Part shown: in pieces, positions 1 through 7,202 of the stretch | How positions within the stretch are numbered: the stretch's first letter is position 1 | Layout of the letters: every line of letters starts with the position of its first letter | Assembly (NCBI GenBank): GCA_947488485.1 | Contig: CANKZO010000051.1 | Span: 1-13,076, forward strand | Length of the DNA stretch: 13,076 bases | Origin: Opitutia bacterium | GTDB lineage: Bacteria > Verrucomicrobiota > Verrucomicrobiae > Opitutales > UBA953 | Reading direction: 5' to 3' | Notes under the pieces: generated by a model | Databases searched by the model: none | Told to the model about the DNA's origin: nothing | Seen by the model: only the letters and a program-made list of their open reading frames with translations | Position numbers and translations under genes: made by a program

Positions 1-401
1 CCGCGGTCGACGAGGGCCTTGATCATCGCGACCTGCTGCGGGATGTGCTCGACCGCGCTCGGCTCGACGTGCGGAGGTAGGAGCCCCAGGGCCGTGCAGT
101 CGGCATGGAATTTATCGGTCCAGGTCTTCGTGAAGGCGCCGAGCGTCTGGCCGGAGGCCTGGGCGCCGCGGATGGTCTTGTCGTCGACGTCCGTGATATT
201 GCGGACGTGCTTCACCTTCAGGCCGGCGACCTCGAGGGTGCGGCGCAGGACGTCCTGGACGGTGAAGGTGCGGAAGTTGCCGATGTGGGCCGGGCCGTAG
301 ACCGTGGGTCCGCAGCAATACATGCCATAGATGTCGCGGCCGGGCTTCGGGAGCAGCGGCCGCTTCTCGCGGGACATGGTGTCATGCAGGAACACGGGCA
401 T
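1..401 (-). CDS. cysS: Cysteinyl-tRNA synthetase, N-terminal part (cut by window edge)
   Basis: This class I aminoacyl-tRNA synthetase charges tRNA-Cys with cysteine in the cytoplasm. The 133 visible residues cover the start of the Rossmann-fold catalytic domain. MYCCGPTVYGPAHIGN (residues 27-42) carries the family's zinc-binding Cys (C30, aligned by eye with Cys28 of the E. coli enzyme) and the HIGH signature in the variant HIGN (39-42). VRNITDVDDKTI (66-77) is the next conserved block. The ATG at 401 is preferred because residues 1-26 match the usual N-terminal extension (a FLHDTMSREK-type segment); the internal Met at 377 would remove it. The KMSKS loop and the tRNA-binding C-terminus lie beyond the left edge, since the family is about 460-500 residues. 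No Shine-Dalgarno sequence precedes the ATG. It lies 53 bases downstream of the GH16 gene on the same strand, but co-transcription is unproven. Confidence 0.97.
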   Translation of the reverse strand, partial: MPVFLHDTMSREKRPLLPKPGRDIYGMYCCGPTVYGPAHIGNFRTFTVQDVLRRTLEVAGLKVKHVRNITDVDDKTIRGAQASGQTLGAFTKTWTDKFHADCTALGLLPPHVEPSAVEHIPQQVAMIKALVDR

Positions 402-454
402 AGGCCGTGGAGTTAGCGAACCTTGCCCCTGCTGGGCGAGTCGGAACTACGGCT

Positions 455-1237
455 TCACCGCTGGAGCACGCGGACGTAATCGACCTTGAACTGGGCCGGA
501 AAACGCGTGTCCGCCCCGACCGGGCCGCCGAAGCCGCCGCCGACGGCGAGGTTCAGCACCAGGAAATATTTCTGGTCGAACGGCGCCGGGAAAGGCCCGC
601 CGGACGAACTCCACTCCTTCTGCTCCTGCACCTGGACGCCGTCCACGAACCAGCGGAATGCGTCCCGCTCCCACTCGAGGGCGAAGACGTGGAAACCGTC
701 CGTGAAGTCGCCCTTCGGCAGGCGATACGGCTTACCCTTGTAGATATTCTTCGGCCAGGGCGCACCGTAATGCAGCGTCCCATGGACCTGCTCGGGCTCG
801 TGACCCTTGAACTCCATGATATCGATCTCCCCGCTCGCGGCCCAACCGCCGTATTTCTCCTCGGAAGGCAGCATCCAGAAAGCCGGCCACAGTCCCTTCC
901 CGGCGGGCAGTTGGGCTGACATCTCGAAACGTCCGTAAAGCCAGTCGGCACGCCGCTTGGTCCGGATCCGCGCGGAGGAGTAGTCCTTGAGCACGCCGGC
1001 CATGTTCAGCTTCTCCTTACGCGCTTCGAGGATGAGGTGGCCGCCTTCGACGCGGAGATTCTGCGGGCGATCGAGGTAGTACTGCAGCTCGTTATTGCCC
1101 CCGCCGTGACCGTTCTCCTCGACCGTCCACTTCGTCCAATCGAGCTCCGCACCGTTGAAATCATCGCGCCAGACCTCGCGCCATTCGGCGGCGAAGGCAG
1201 CCCAGGGAATCAACAGGAGCAGGCTGGTGAGTCGCAT
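455..1237 (-). CDS. Secreted GH16 family endo-beta-glucanase (laminarinase-like)
   Basis: This is a glycoside hydrolase family 16 enzyme of 260 residues, probably cutting beta-1,3 or mixed beta-1,3/1,4-glucans such as laminarin outside the cytoplasm. A clear signal peptide covers residues 1-17 (MRLT, a leucine-rich core, AAFAA), with the mature protein starting near EWREVWRDDF. The catalytic motif is SGEIDIMEFKGH: E137 as nucleophile, D139 as helper and E142 as acid/base, the family's ExDxxE pattern. Other GH16 landmarks are NNELQYYL (48-55), YGRFEMSAQLPAGKGLWPAFWML (101-123), HVFALEWERD (183-192) and LNLAVGGGFGG (228-238). The protein is a lone catalytic domain, without a carbohydrate-binding module or lipobox. 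It diverges from metY across a 103-base gap. Substrate specificity is inferred from the family; other GH16 activities (agarase, carrageenase, lichenase) cannot be excluded by eye. Confidence 0.95.
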   Translation of the reverse strand: MRLTSLLLLIPWAAFAAEWREVWRDDFNGAELDWTKWTVEENGHGGGNNELQYYLDRPQNLRVEGGHLILEARKEKLNMAGVLKDYSSARIRTKRRADWLYGRFEMSAQLPAGKGLWPAFWMLPSEEKYGGWAASGEIDIMEFKGHEPEQVHGTLHYGAPWPKNIYKGKPYRLPKGDFTDGFHVFALEWERDAFRWFVDGVQVQEQKEWSSSGGPFPAPFDQKYFLVLNLAVGGGFGGPVGADTRFPAQFKVDYVRVLQR

Positions 1238-1293
1238 AATTGATGATGCCCTGCCCGGCCCGGCTTCCTCAAGGTCATAAACGGGCTTCCGGC

Positions 1294-1322
1294 TTGTTCC
1301 CCGGTCTAAAAACCACGATAAC
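1294..1322 (+). promoter_or_regulatory. Possible sigma-70-type promoter for metY
   Basis: TTGTTC (1294-1299) and GATAAC (1317-1322) are separated by exactly 17 bases, upstream of the metY ATG at 1341. The match to consensus is modest (3/6 and 4/6), so the spacing is the main support. Transcription would begin near 1329, giving a leader of only about 12 bases. The rest of the divergent gap 1238-1340 shows no riboswitch-like structure and no convincing promoter for the GH16 gene on the other strand. Confidence 0.25.
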
Positions 1323-1340
1323 CCTGCTCACCCAACCCCC

Positions 1341-2630
1341 ATGAAACTAGGCACCAAATCCCTGCACGCCGGCCAGAAGCCCGATCCGACCACCGGTTCG
1401 CGCGCGGTCCCGATCTACCAGACGACCAGCTACCAGTTCCGCGACACGGAACACGCGGCGAACCTCTTCGGCCTGAAGGAGCTCGGCAACATCTACACGC
1501 GCATCATGAACCCGACGACGGACGTCCTCGAGCAGCGCCTCGCGGCCCTCGAAGGCGGTTCCGGTGCGCTCGCCCACTCCTCCGGCCAGGCCGCCATCAC
1601 CGCATCCATCCTCAACCTCGCCGGCGCCGGCGACCATATCGTCTCGGTCTCCCAGCTCTACGGCGGCACCTATAATCTCTTCCACTACACCCTGCCGAAA
1701 CTCGGCATCCAGGTGTCGTTCGTCGACGGCGACGATCCCGAGAACTTCCGCAAGGCCGTGAAGTCGAACACCAAGGCTTTCTACGGAGAAGGCCTCGGCA
1801 ACCCGCGCCTGAACATCTTCCCCTTCGCCGAAGTGGGTAAGATCGCCAAGGAACTCGGCATCCCGCTCATCATCGATAACACCGCCCTCTCCCCCTACCT
1901 GAACCGTCCGTTCGAACACGGCGCCAACATCGTCGTCCACTCGGCGACGAAGCATATCGGCGGCCACGGCACGTCCATCGGCGGCATCGTCGTCGACGGC
2001 GGCAACTTCGACTGGGGCAACGGCAAGTTCCCCGGCTTCACCGAGCCGGACATGTCCTACCACGGCCTGCCGCACTGGGAGGCCTTCAAGGCCTTCGCTC
2101 CGGCCGGCGGCGCCAACATCGCCTTCATCATGAAGATGCGCCTGCAGTTCCTCCGCGACGTCGGCAGCTGCCTCTCGCCCTTCAACGCGTTCCTGCTCCT
2201 GCAGGGCCTCGAGACCCTGCACCTGCGCATGGAGCGCCACTGCGCCAACGCGATGAAGGTCGCCCAGTTCCTCGAAGCCCATCCGAAGGTGAAGTGGACC
2301 AACTACCCCGGCCTGAAGTCCTCGAAGTATCATGACCTCGCCAAGAAATACCTGACCAATGGTTACGGCGCGCTGGTCGGCTTCGGCCTGAAGTCCGGCC
2401 TCGACGGCGGCCGCAAGTTCATCGACTCCCTCGTCCTGCACAGCCACGTCGCCAACATCGGCGACGCCCGCTCGCTGGCGATCCACCCGGCCTCGACGAC
2501 GCATTCGCAGCTCAGCGCCGCGGAACGCGACAGCGCCGGCGTGACCGACGATTACGTCCGCCTCTCCGTGGGCATCGAGGACATCGAAGACATCCTCGCC
2601 GACCTCGAGCAGGCGCTGGCCAAGGCCTGA
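1341..2630 (+). CDS. metY: O-acetylhomoserine sulfhydrylase (PLP-dependent, Cys/Met metabolism family)
   Basis: This cytoplasmic PLP enzyme makes homocysteine from O-acetylhomoserine and sulfide (direct sulfhydrylation in methionine synthesis). The 429 residues match the usual MetY length. Family blocks appear in order: [20 protein letters not shown] (5-24), [15 protein letters not shown] (52-66, with the phosphate-binding Tyr/Arg), SSGQAA (80-85), [11 protein letters not shown] (177-187, PLP-ring Asp179), [15 protein letters not shown] with Schiff-base Lys204, [24 protein letters not shown] and [20 protein letters not shown] near the C-terminus. The last two are typical of the long MetY branch rather than MetB or MetC. 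Codon use is strongly biased toward C-ending codons, suggesting high expression. No Shine-Dalgarno sequence is present; CCCCC directly precedes the ATG. The gene is monocistronic, ended by the hairpin at 2652-2679. Cysteine synthesis from O-acetylserine is a possible side role. Confidence 0.96.
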   Translation: MKLGTKSLHAGQKPDPTTGSRAVPIYQTTSYQFRDTEHAANLFGLKELGNIYTRIMNPTTDVLEQRLAALEGGSGALAHSSGQAAITASILNLAGAGDHIVSVSQLYGGTYNLFHYTLPKLGIQVSFVDGDDPENFRKAVKSNTKAFYGEGLGNPRLNIFPFAEVGKIAKELGIPLIIDNTALSPYLNRPFEHGANIVVHSATKHIGGHGTSIGGIVVDGGNFDWGNGKFPGFTEPDMSYHGLPHWEAFKAFAPAGGANIAFIMKMRLQFLRDVGSCLSPFNAFLLLQGLETLHLRMERHCANAMKVAQFLEAHPKVKWTNYPGLKSSKYHDLAKKYLTNGYGALVGFGLKSGLDGGRKFIDSLVLHSHVANIGDARSLAIHPASTTHSQLSAAERDSAGVTDDYVRLSVGIEDIEDILADLEQALAKA

Positions 2631-2651
2631 GCCTGCCGCCATCGAAAGATC

Positions 2652-2679
2652 AGGGCGGGCCTTCTGGCCCGCCCTTTTT
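2652..2679 (+). terminator. Intrinsic terminator of metY
   Basis: A perfect 10-bp stem, AGGGCGGGCC / GGCCCGCCCT, with a TTCT loop (2662-2665), is followed by TTTT (2676-2679). It begins 21 bases after the metY stop codon. Its last base is the first base of the convergent gene's stop codon, so both genes end at this element. Seen from the minus strand the hairpin is preceded by an A run and followed by GATCTTT, so weaker termination in that direction is possible. Confidence 0.9.
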
Positions 2680-4478
2680 CATGCCTGGTGCTTGGCGGCG
2701 TCGAAGTCGTGATACTCCAGGAACTGCCGCGCGCCCTCGTCGCCCATATAGGCGGCGAGCAACTTGGAATCGGTCTGAGTCAGGTCCACGACGATGAGGC
2801 CGTCGAGACAGCCGCCGAAGCCTTCGTCGACGTTGAAGGCGATGAGCCGGCCGTTGAGTTTGAGGTAATGCTTCAGCAGCACCGGCACGGCCTTGGCGTC
2901 GGGCTCGAGGTCGCTCACGAGACTCGAGACATGCTCGAGGTCGAAGGCGCAGCGCTGCAGGACGTCGAGATCGGCGTCATGCAGGCTCATCGAACGCGGC
3001 GGATTCTTGGCTCGCACCAGCGGCAGGAGATCATCCGCGGAACGGTTGTTCTTCAGATAGGATAGGATGAGTTCCTTGGAGGCCTGACCGTATTCCGGAT
3101 TGATGCTCACCGGCCCGAACAGGAGGTGATACTTCGGGAAGCGGACGACATAGCGGCCGATGCCACGCCAGAGTAGCGGGAGGCTCGTGGGCTTGCGCTG
3201 GTATTCCTGACGGATGAAGGAACGCCCCATCTCGAGGGCGGGGTCCATGCGGCGGAAGAAGTCGCCCTTGAACTCGAAGAGCGTCGAGGTGTAGAGGCCG
3301 TGCTTACCCTGCAGCGGCAAGATGCGGTCCGTCGGACCAAGACGGTAGCCGCCGACGATCGCCGAGGCCTTGTCGTCCCACAGCACCATCTGGTCATACC
3401 AGGCGTCGAAAGCGTCCAGGTCGCACTCGAGGCCCGTACCCTCGGAGACCGAACGGAAGGTGGTCTCCCGGAGGCGGCCGATCTCGCGGAGGGTATGCGG
3501 CAGGTCCTTGCCGAGGAAGCGGTAGACCTTGAAATCGCCGCTGGTCAGCAGCAGGTCCTCCGGCGGCAGGCTCTGGAGTTCGGCCCGAAGCAATGCCGGG
3601 TTCACCGGCGGGATGATCGGCGCCTGCGGGGCGGCGGGCTTGACGGGGCCCGCCTTGTCCGGCCCCGAACGGCTGGCCAGCAGTTCGCAGCGTAGCCGCA
3701 GGAAACTCGTGGCCTCTTCGTCGTCGGGATGGTCCGCCAGCTGGGCGGGCGTCACCGGATTCGCGGTACGCAACCGGATCACCTTGCCCCGGTGATAAAG
3801 GAATTCTCGCAGGAGCAGCATCGTCCGCAGGCGCGGATGGATCAGGCCGAAGGACTGGAACAGACCCGAGTTGCGGCCTTCGATCCGCAGCGGCACCAGC
3901 GAAGCGCCGACCTTGCGGGCCATGCGCACCACCTGCGGCGACCAGACCGGATCGTCCACGCGTCGGGACTTCAGCCGGAGACTGGAGACTTCGCCGGAAG
4001 GGAAAGTCAGAATGCAGCCTCCCGCGCGCAGGTGCGCCAGGATCCGGCGCGTGCCGGCGATGTTACCCGGATCGGAGCCGTCGGGGCTGAACGGATTGAC
4101 CTCGATGAGCCAGGGGCGGATGCCGGGGATCTGGCTGAGCCACCGGTTGCCGACGACGAGCGCATCCGGCCGGGCGCGCAAGAGGAAGTCCATCGCGACC
4201 AGCCCGTCGGCGAGTCCGTGCGGATGATTGGCGACCACCACGAGCGGGCCGGACTTAGGGATGCGCGCGAGGCATTGGTCGCTCCAAGTATTGCTCAGAC
4301 CGGCCTGCTCCATCGCCGAAGTGAAGAAATCCGGCCGCCCCGCCGCGTGGATGCGTTCCAGGAAGGCGTCGAAGGCCCGCACCTTGAAGAAGCGGTCGAG
4401 GACCGGTTCCGCCCAAGCCAGCGGTCCGAGCTGAGCCTTGAGTACGTCGGTGTTGTTGGGAGCGGGCGAAGGTGACAT
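2679..4478 (-). CDS. OlsF-like two-domain acyltransferase (PlsC-type + GNAT-type; ornithine/aminolipid synthesis)
   Basis: Two acyltransferase domains occur in one chain, as in OlsF, the bifunctional ornithine-lipid synthase. Residue numbers here count from the upstream GTG at 4496. The N-terminal domain (about 60-280) is a lysophospholipid-acyltransferase fold with NHPHGLADG (90-98; catalytic His91, Asp97) and FPSGEVSS (165-172). After a Pro/Ala-rich linker (281-300), the C-terminal domain (about 310-600) is an OlsB/hemolysin-type N-acyltransferase with LRETTFRSVSEGTG (342-355), LEMGRSFIRQEYQ (421-433) and LLFGPVSINPEYG (458-470). By analogy with OlsF, the C-terminal half would N-acylate the amino acid and the N-terminal half would O-acylate the lyso-lipid at the membrane. 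The amino acid (ornithine, glycine or other) cannot be told. The ATG at 4478 is chosen; the in-frame GTG at 4496 adds only six residues and neither has a Shine-Dalgarno sequence. It lies 60 bases after tatD, probably in one operon. Confidence 0.88.
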   Translation of the reverse strand: MSPSPAPNNTDVLKAQLGPLAWAEPVLDRFFKVRAFDAFLERIHAAGRPDFFTSAMEQAGLSNTWSDQCLARIPKSGPLVVVANHPHGLADGLVAMDFLLRARPDALVVGNRWLSQIPGIRPWLIEVNPFSPDGSDPGNIAGTRRILAHLRAGGCILTFPSGEVSSLRLKSRRVDDPVWSPQVVRMARKVGASLVPLRIEGRNSGLFQSFGLIHPRLRTMLLLREFLYHRGKVIRLRTANPVTPAQLADHPDDEEATSFLRLRCELLASRSGPDKAGPVKPAAPQAPIIPPVNPALLRAELQSLPPEDLLLTSGDFKVYRFLGKDLPHTLREIGRLRETTFRSVSEGTGLECDLDAFDAWYDQMVLWDDKASAIVGGYRLGPTDRILPLQGKHGLYTSTLFEFKGDFFRRMDPALEMGRSFIRQEYQRKPTSLPLLWRGIGRYVVRFPKYHLLFGPVSINPEYGQASKELILSYLKNNRSADDLLPLVRAKNPPRSMSLHDADLDVLQRCAFDLEHVSSLVSDLEPDAKAVPVLLKHYLKLNGRLIAFNVDEGFGGCLDGLIVVDLTQTDSKLLAAYMGDEGARQFLEYHDFDAAKHQA

Positions 4479-4538
4479 CCATGGCGATGATGCCACGGAT
4501 GTGCGAACACCGGGGGTCGGCTCCGTGACAATGTGGTG

Positions 4539-5342
4539 TCAGTCCGCGGCGAACCCGAAGAACTCGCGGGCGTTGCGCGTCGCGACTTCGGCCACCTCGT
4601 CCGCCGGCAGCCCTAGCAGCTCCGCCGCCTTGGCGCAGATCTCGGGCAGGTAAGCCGGCGTATTTTCCTTACCGCGGACGGACTGCGGGGCGAGGTAAGG
4701 GGCGTCGGTCTCGAGCATGAGCCGGGCCAGCCCCTGCGCCTTGAGCGCCTGCCGGATCTCCTCGGACTTGGCGTAAGTGATGATCCCGGTGAACGAAGCC
4801 CGGCCGCCGCGCTGGTTGATCTGGCGGACCTGCTCAGGCCCCTCGACGAAGCAATGGAAGACGACCTTGCGCCAGTCCACGCCGCTGGCGTCGATGAGGC
4901 GCACGCAGTCATCGAAGGCATGACGGGAGTGGATGACCACCGGGCAATCGAACTGATAGGCCAGCGACAACTGACGGCGGAAGGCCTCCTGCTGCCAGGC
5001 CTTGACCTGTTCGGCTTCGGCGACATCGGCCGGCAGACGGAAATAATCCAAGCCGATCTCCCCGAGCGCGGCGGGATGGGTGCGGTCGGCGAAATACGGC
5101 GAGATCGCGGCCACGATGTCTTCCCAACCCTCTTCGACGTGGCAGGGATGGAGGCCGACCGTGTGGCGGAAGAAATCCGGCTGCGCGGAGGCCAGGTCGC
5201 GATACTCCGACCAATCCTTGAGGTCCGTGCCGATCGCGACCACGCCCTCCACGCCGGCGGCGCGACACTCCGCCACCCAGGCGGTGAGACGGCCCGCCTT
5301 GAGGGCGTATTCCGGGTGACAATGGGAGTCCAGCAGGCGCAC
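4539..5342 (-). CDS. TatD family metal-dependent hydrolase (putative DNase)
   Basis: This amidohydrolase-fold metalloenzyme of 267 residues has the usual TatD/YcfH/YabD length. Family members act as cytoplasmic Mg/Mn-dependent 3'-5' exonucleases or AP endonucleases. Metal and active-site motifs are complete: DSHCHPE (5-11; His7, His9), GLHPCH (63-68), GEIGLDY (94-100; Glu95), HSRHA (138-142; His138), VFHCF (161-165; His163) and ETDAPYLAP (211-219; Asp213). A late NTPAYLPEICAKAAELLG block follows, as is typical. The start is a GTG at 5342, fixed because the first metal motif begins at residue 5, as in homologues. There is no Shine-Dalgarno sequence, but CCCC precedes the GTG. It is the first gene of a likely pair with the OlsF-like acyltransferase, and no functional link between the two is evident. 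Confidence 0.95.
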   Translation of the reverse strand: MRLLDSHCHPEYALKAGRLTAWVAECRAAGVEGVVAIGTDLKDWSEYRDLASAQPDFFRHTVGLHPCHVEEGWEDIVAAISPYFADRTHPAALGEIGLDYFRLPADVAEAEQVKAWQQEAFRRQLSLAYQFDCPVVIHSRHAFDDCVRLIDASGVDWRKVVFHCFVEGPEQVRQINQRGGRASFTGIITYAKSEEIRQALKAQGLARLMLETDAPYLAPQSVRGKENTPAYLPEICAKAAELLGLPADEVAEVATRNAREFFGFAAD

Positions 5343-5425
5343 GGGGCGATTAGGCGGGCCGCGAGGGAAAGGGCAAGACCTCAGCCCTGCCTTGAAAAAG
5401 CCGCCCTGCCCTGCACGTTGCCCGC

Positions 5426-5887
5426 ATGCACCACTGGCTGATGAAGTCCGAACCCGACGAGTTCTCCTTCCAAGAACTCGAACGCAAGGGCAAGGAACCT
5501 TGGACCGGTGTGCGCAATTACCAGGCCCGCAACTTCATGCGTGCGGCGAAGGTCGGCGACCTCGTGCTCTTCTACCACTCCAACTGCGAGGAGCCCGGCA
5601 TCGTCGGCGTGGCCAAGGTCTCGAAGGAAGCCTTCGACGACCCCACGCAGTTCGACGCCAAGTCGGACTACTACGACGCGAAGTCGACCAAGGACAACCC
5701 ACGCTGGAGCTGCATCGAGGTTTCGTTCCACCAGGGCTTCAAGCGGCTCGTCGGTCTCCCCGACCTCCGCGAGTGCGCGGCGCTGAAGGAGATGCTCATC
5801 CTCCGCCCCGGCAACCGTCTCTCCGTGACCCCGGTGACCGCCCCCGAATTCAAGGCGATCGCCGGCCTAGGCGGGCTCAGGAAGTAG
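5426..5887 (+). CDS. EVE domain-containing protein (Thy28/PUA-like)
   Basis: This single EVE domain of 153 residues is the bacterial relative of eukaryotic thymocyte nuclear protein 1. The fold belongs to the PUA superfamily together with YTH and ASCH, and members are thought to recognise modified bases in nucleic acids; the exact bacterial role is not settled. Conserved blocks run nearly end to end: HWLMKSEPDEFSF (3-15), WTGVRNYQARNFMR (26-39), GDLVLFYHSNCEEPGIVGVAKV (44-65), YYDAKS (82-87), PRWSCIEVSF (92-101) and LRPGNRLSVTPVT (126-138). The ATG is fixed by the WLMKSEP motif at the N-terminus. No Shine-Dalgarno sequence is visible. The divergent gap to tatD (5343-5425) shows no clear promoter. 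The 3' end overlaps the convergent MFS gene by 11 bases. No restriction or modification gene lies nearby to suggest a defence role. Confidence 0.95.
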   Translation: MHHWLMKSEPDEFSFQELERKGKEPWTGVRNYQARNFMRAAKVGDLVLFYHSNCEEPGIVGVAKVSKEAFDDPTQFDAKSDYYDAKSTKDNPRWSCIEVSFHQGFKRLVGLPDLRECAALKEMLILRPGNRLSVTPVTAPEFKAIAGLGGLRK

Positions 5888-7136
5888 CCTCTTCGATCGG
5901 GAGCCACATCGCCAGGATGGCGGCCGGCAGGAAGAGGAACGAAGCGTAGAGCAGCACCGAACTGAAATCAGCCGGCTTGGCGAAGATGCCGAAGAACACC
6001 GTACCCGCGGCGGCGAAGACGCGGCCGATATTGTAACTGAAGCCGGCGCCCGTCGTGCGGAGCAGCGTCGGGAACAGCGGCGGCAAGGCCATCGTGAAGA
6101 GGCCGAAGACGCCCTGGCAGAAGCCCACCGCAGCGTAGAGTCCGTAGGTGGCGGCGAGGCTCCACGGCAGGAGGAAGGTCAGCCCCATCAGGATGAAGTA
6201 GGCCCCGAAGAAACCGGCCAAGGCACGGCGATAGCCGAAACGCTGGGCGGCCCAACCGGAGGCGAAGTTGCCGAGCACCGAAGCGGCGATCACGCAGAAG
6301 AGCGCGGTAGAGACGACGCCGGCCTTGTCGAGGGAACGGGCGACGACCTCCGGATGATTACGGATGAAAGCCTGCTGCCAGAACATGAAGCACCAGTGGC
6401 CGGTCAGCGAGATCGCGCAGAGCAAGGAGGCGATGAAGGTCGTGCGGCGGATATCGGCGCCGAATAATCCGCCCATCGAGGGCGCGGCCTGCTTGCCCTT
6501 CTCCGCCGACCACTCCTCGGTCTCGGGTACTTCCTTGCGGATCCAGAGCGTCACGAAAGCCGGCAGGACGCCGATGAGGAAGACCCAGCGCGGCTGGTAG
6601 CCAGGAATCTGCTGCAGCAGGAAGACCGCGGCGATCGCGGCGAGGATACCGAAGTTCACCGCACACTGGAGGACGGCCGCGATCCACGGGCGCCACTTCT
6701 TCGGCCAGGTCTCGGAAAGGAGCGAAGCGCCCACGGCCCATTCGCCACCGATGCCGAGCGCGGCGAGGAAACGGAAGATCATCAGCTGCCACCAAGTCTG
6801 CGCGAAGAACGAAAGGCCCGTGAACAAGGCGTAGGTCAGGATGGTCAGGACCAACGTGCGGCTGCGGCCGAGACGGTCGCCGATGATGCCGAAGAAGGCG
6901 CCGCCCAAGGCCCAGCCGAGCAGGAACGCCGCCTGGATCCATGAGCCGTAGAGCGGCACGGCCGGGTCGGCCTCCTTGACCATGAGCAGCTCGGCCACGA
7001 AGACCGTGGCGACGAGCGTGTACAGGTGCAGGTCGAGCCCGTCGAAGAACCAACCGAGCCAGGCCGCGAAGCCGGACTTCTTCTGGTGGGTCGTCAGCTC
7101 GCTGAGCTTCGTGGCTTCGGCGGGGGCGTCGCGCAT
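5877..7136 (-). CDS. MFS transporter, aromatic/organic acid:H+ symporter-like
   Basis: This inner-membrane 12-helix major facilitator protein has 419 residues, the normal length. The first helix carries WFFDGLDLHLY (D32, D35), the DGxD signature of the AAHS, SHS and NanT-like organic-acid symporters. Motif A is GIIGDRLGRSRT (83-94) between helices 2 and 3. RFLAALGIGGEWAVGASLLSETWP (122-145) marks helix 4, and PPLFPTLLRTTGAGFSYNIGR the C-terminal half. A proton-coupled carboxylate or sugar-acid substrate is inferred, not shown. The gene lies downstream of the ThuA-domain gene across 66 bases that include a hairpin (7169-7192), so it may have its own transcript or receive read-through. The ATG follows CCCC without a Shine-Dalgarno sequence. 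It resembles the second MFS gene of this window and both are probably paralogues. Confidence 0.92.
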   Translation of the reverse strand: MRDAPAEATKLSELTTHQKKSGFAAWLGWFFDGLDLHLYTLVATVFVAELLMVKEADPAVPLYGSWIQAAFLLGWALGGAFFGIIGDRLGRSRTLVLTILTYALFTGLSFFAQTWWQLMIFRFLAALGIGGEWAVGASLLSETWPKKWRPWIAAVLQCAVNFGILAAIAAVFLLQQIPGYQPRWVFLIGVLPAFVTLWIRKEVPETEEWSAEKGKQAAPSMGGLFGADIRRTTFIASLLCAISLTGHWCFMFWQQAFIRNHPEVVARSLDKAGVVSTALFCVIAASVLGNFASGWAAQRFGYRRALAGFFGAYFILMGLTFLLPWSLAATYGLYAAVGFCQGVFGLFTMALPPLFPTLLRTTGAGFSYNIGRVFAAAGTVFFGIFAKPADFSSVLLYASFLFLPAAILAMWLPIEEATS

Positions 7137-7168
7137 GGGGAGACAGTTGAAACCGCCTAGGAATTAGC

Positions 7169-7192
7169 AAGGCGGGCTTTGCGGCCCGCCCT
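7169..7192 (-). terminator. Hairpin between thuA-like gene and MFS gene; weak or partial terminator
   Basis: Read on the minus strand, AGGGCGGGC and GCCCGCCTT pair as a 9-bp stem (one G-T wobble) around a CGCAAA loop, starting 10 bases after the ThuA-domain stop codon. What follows is TGCTAATT, a poor U-tract, so termination may be partial. The outer arm GCCCGCCCT is the same nine bases as in the metY terminator at 2652-2679. Confidence 0.5.
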
Positions 7193-7202
7193 GCGTGAGG
7201 AC

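Noticed and set aside
424..437. GCCC-N5-GGGC hairpin between the GH16 gene and cysS
   Set aside because: Four base pairs without a following U-tract; too weak for a terminator call.
1347..2642. Open frame of 431 codons antisense to metY
   Set aside because: It mirrors metY codon by codon, a product of strong C/G third-position bias. The predicted protein is Val/Gly/Glu/Ala/Arg repetitive with no recognisable domain.
4507..4539. ACACC / GGTGT inverted repeat between tatD and the acyltransferase gene
   Set aside because: Only 5 bp with a 23-base spacer and no U-tract; not distinguishable from chance.
5426..5887. EVE-domain protein as part of a defence system
   Set aside because: EVE domains can sense modified DNA, but the gene stands alone here among housekeeping genes, with no nuclease, methyltransferase or mobile-element partner.
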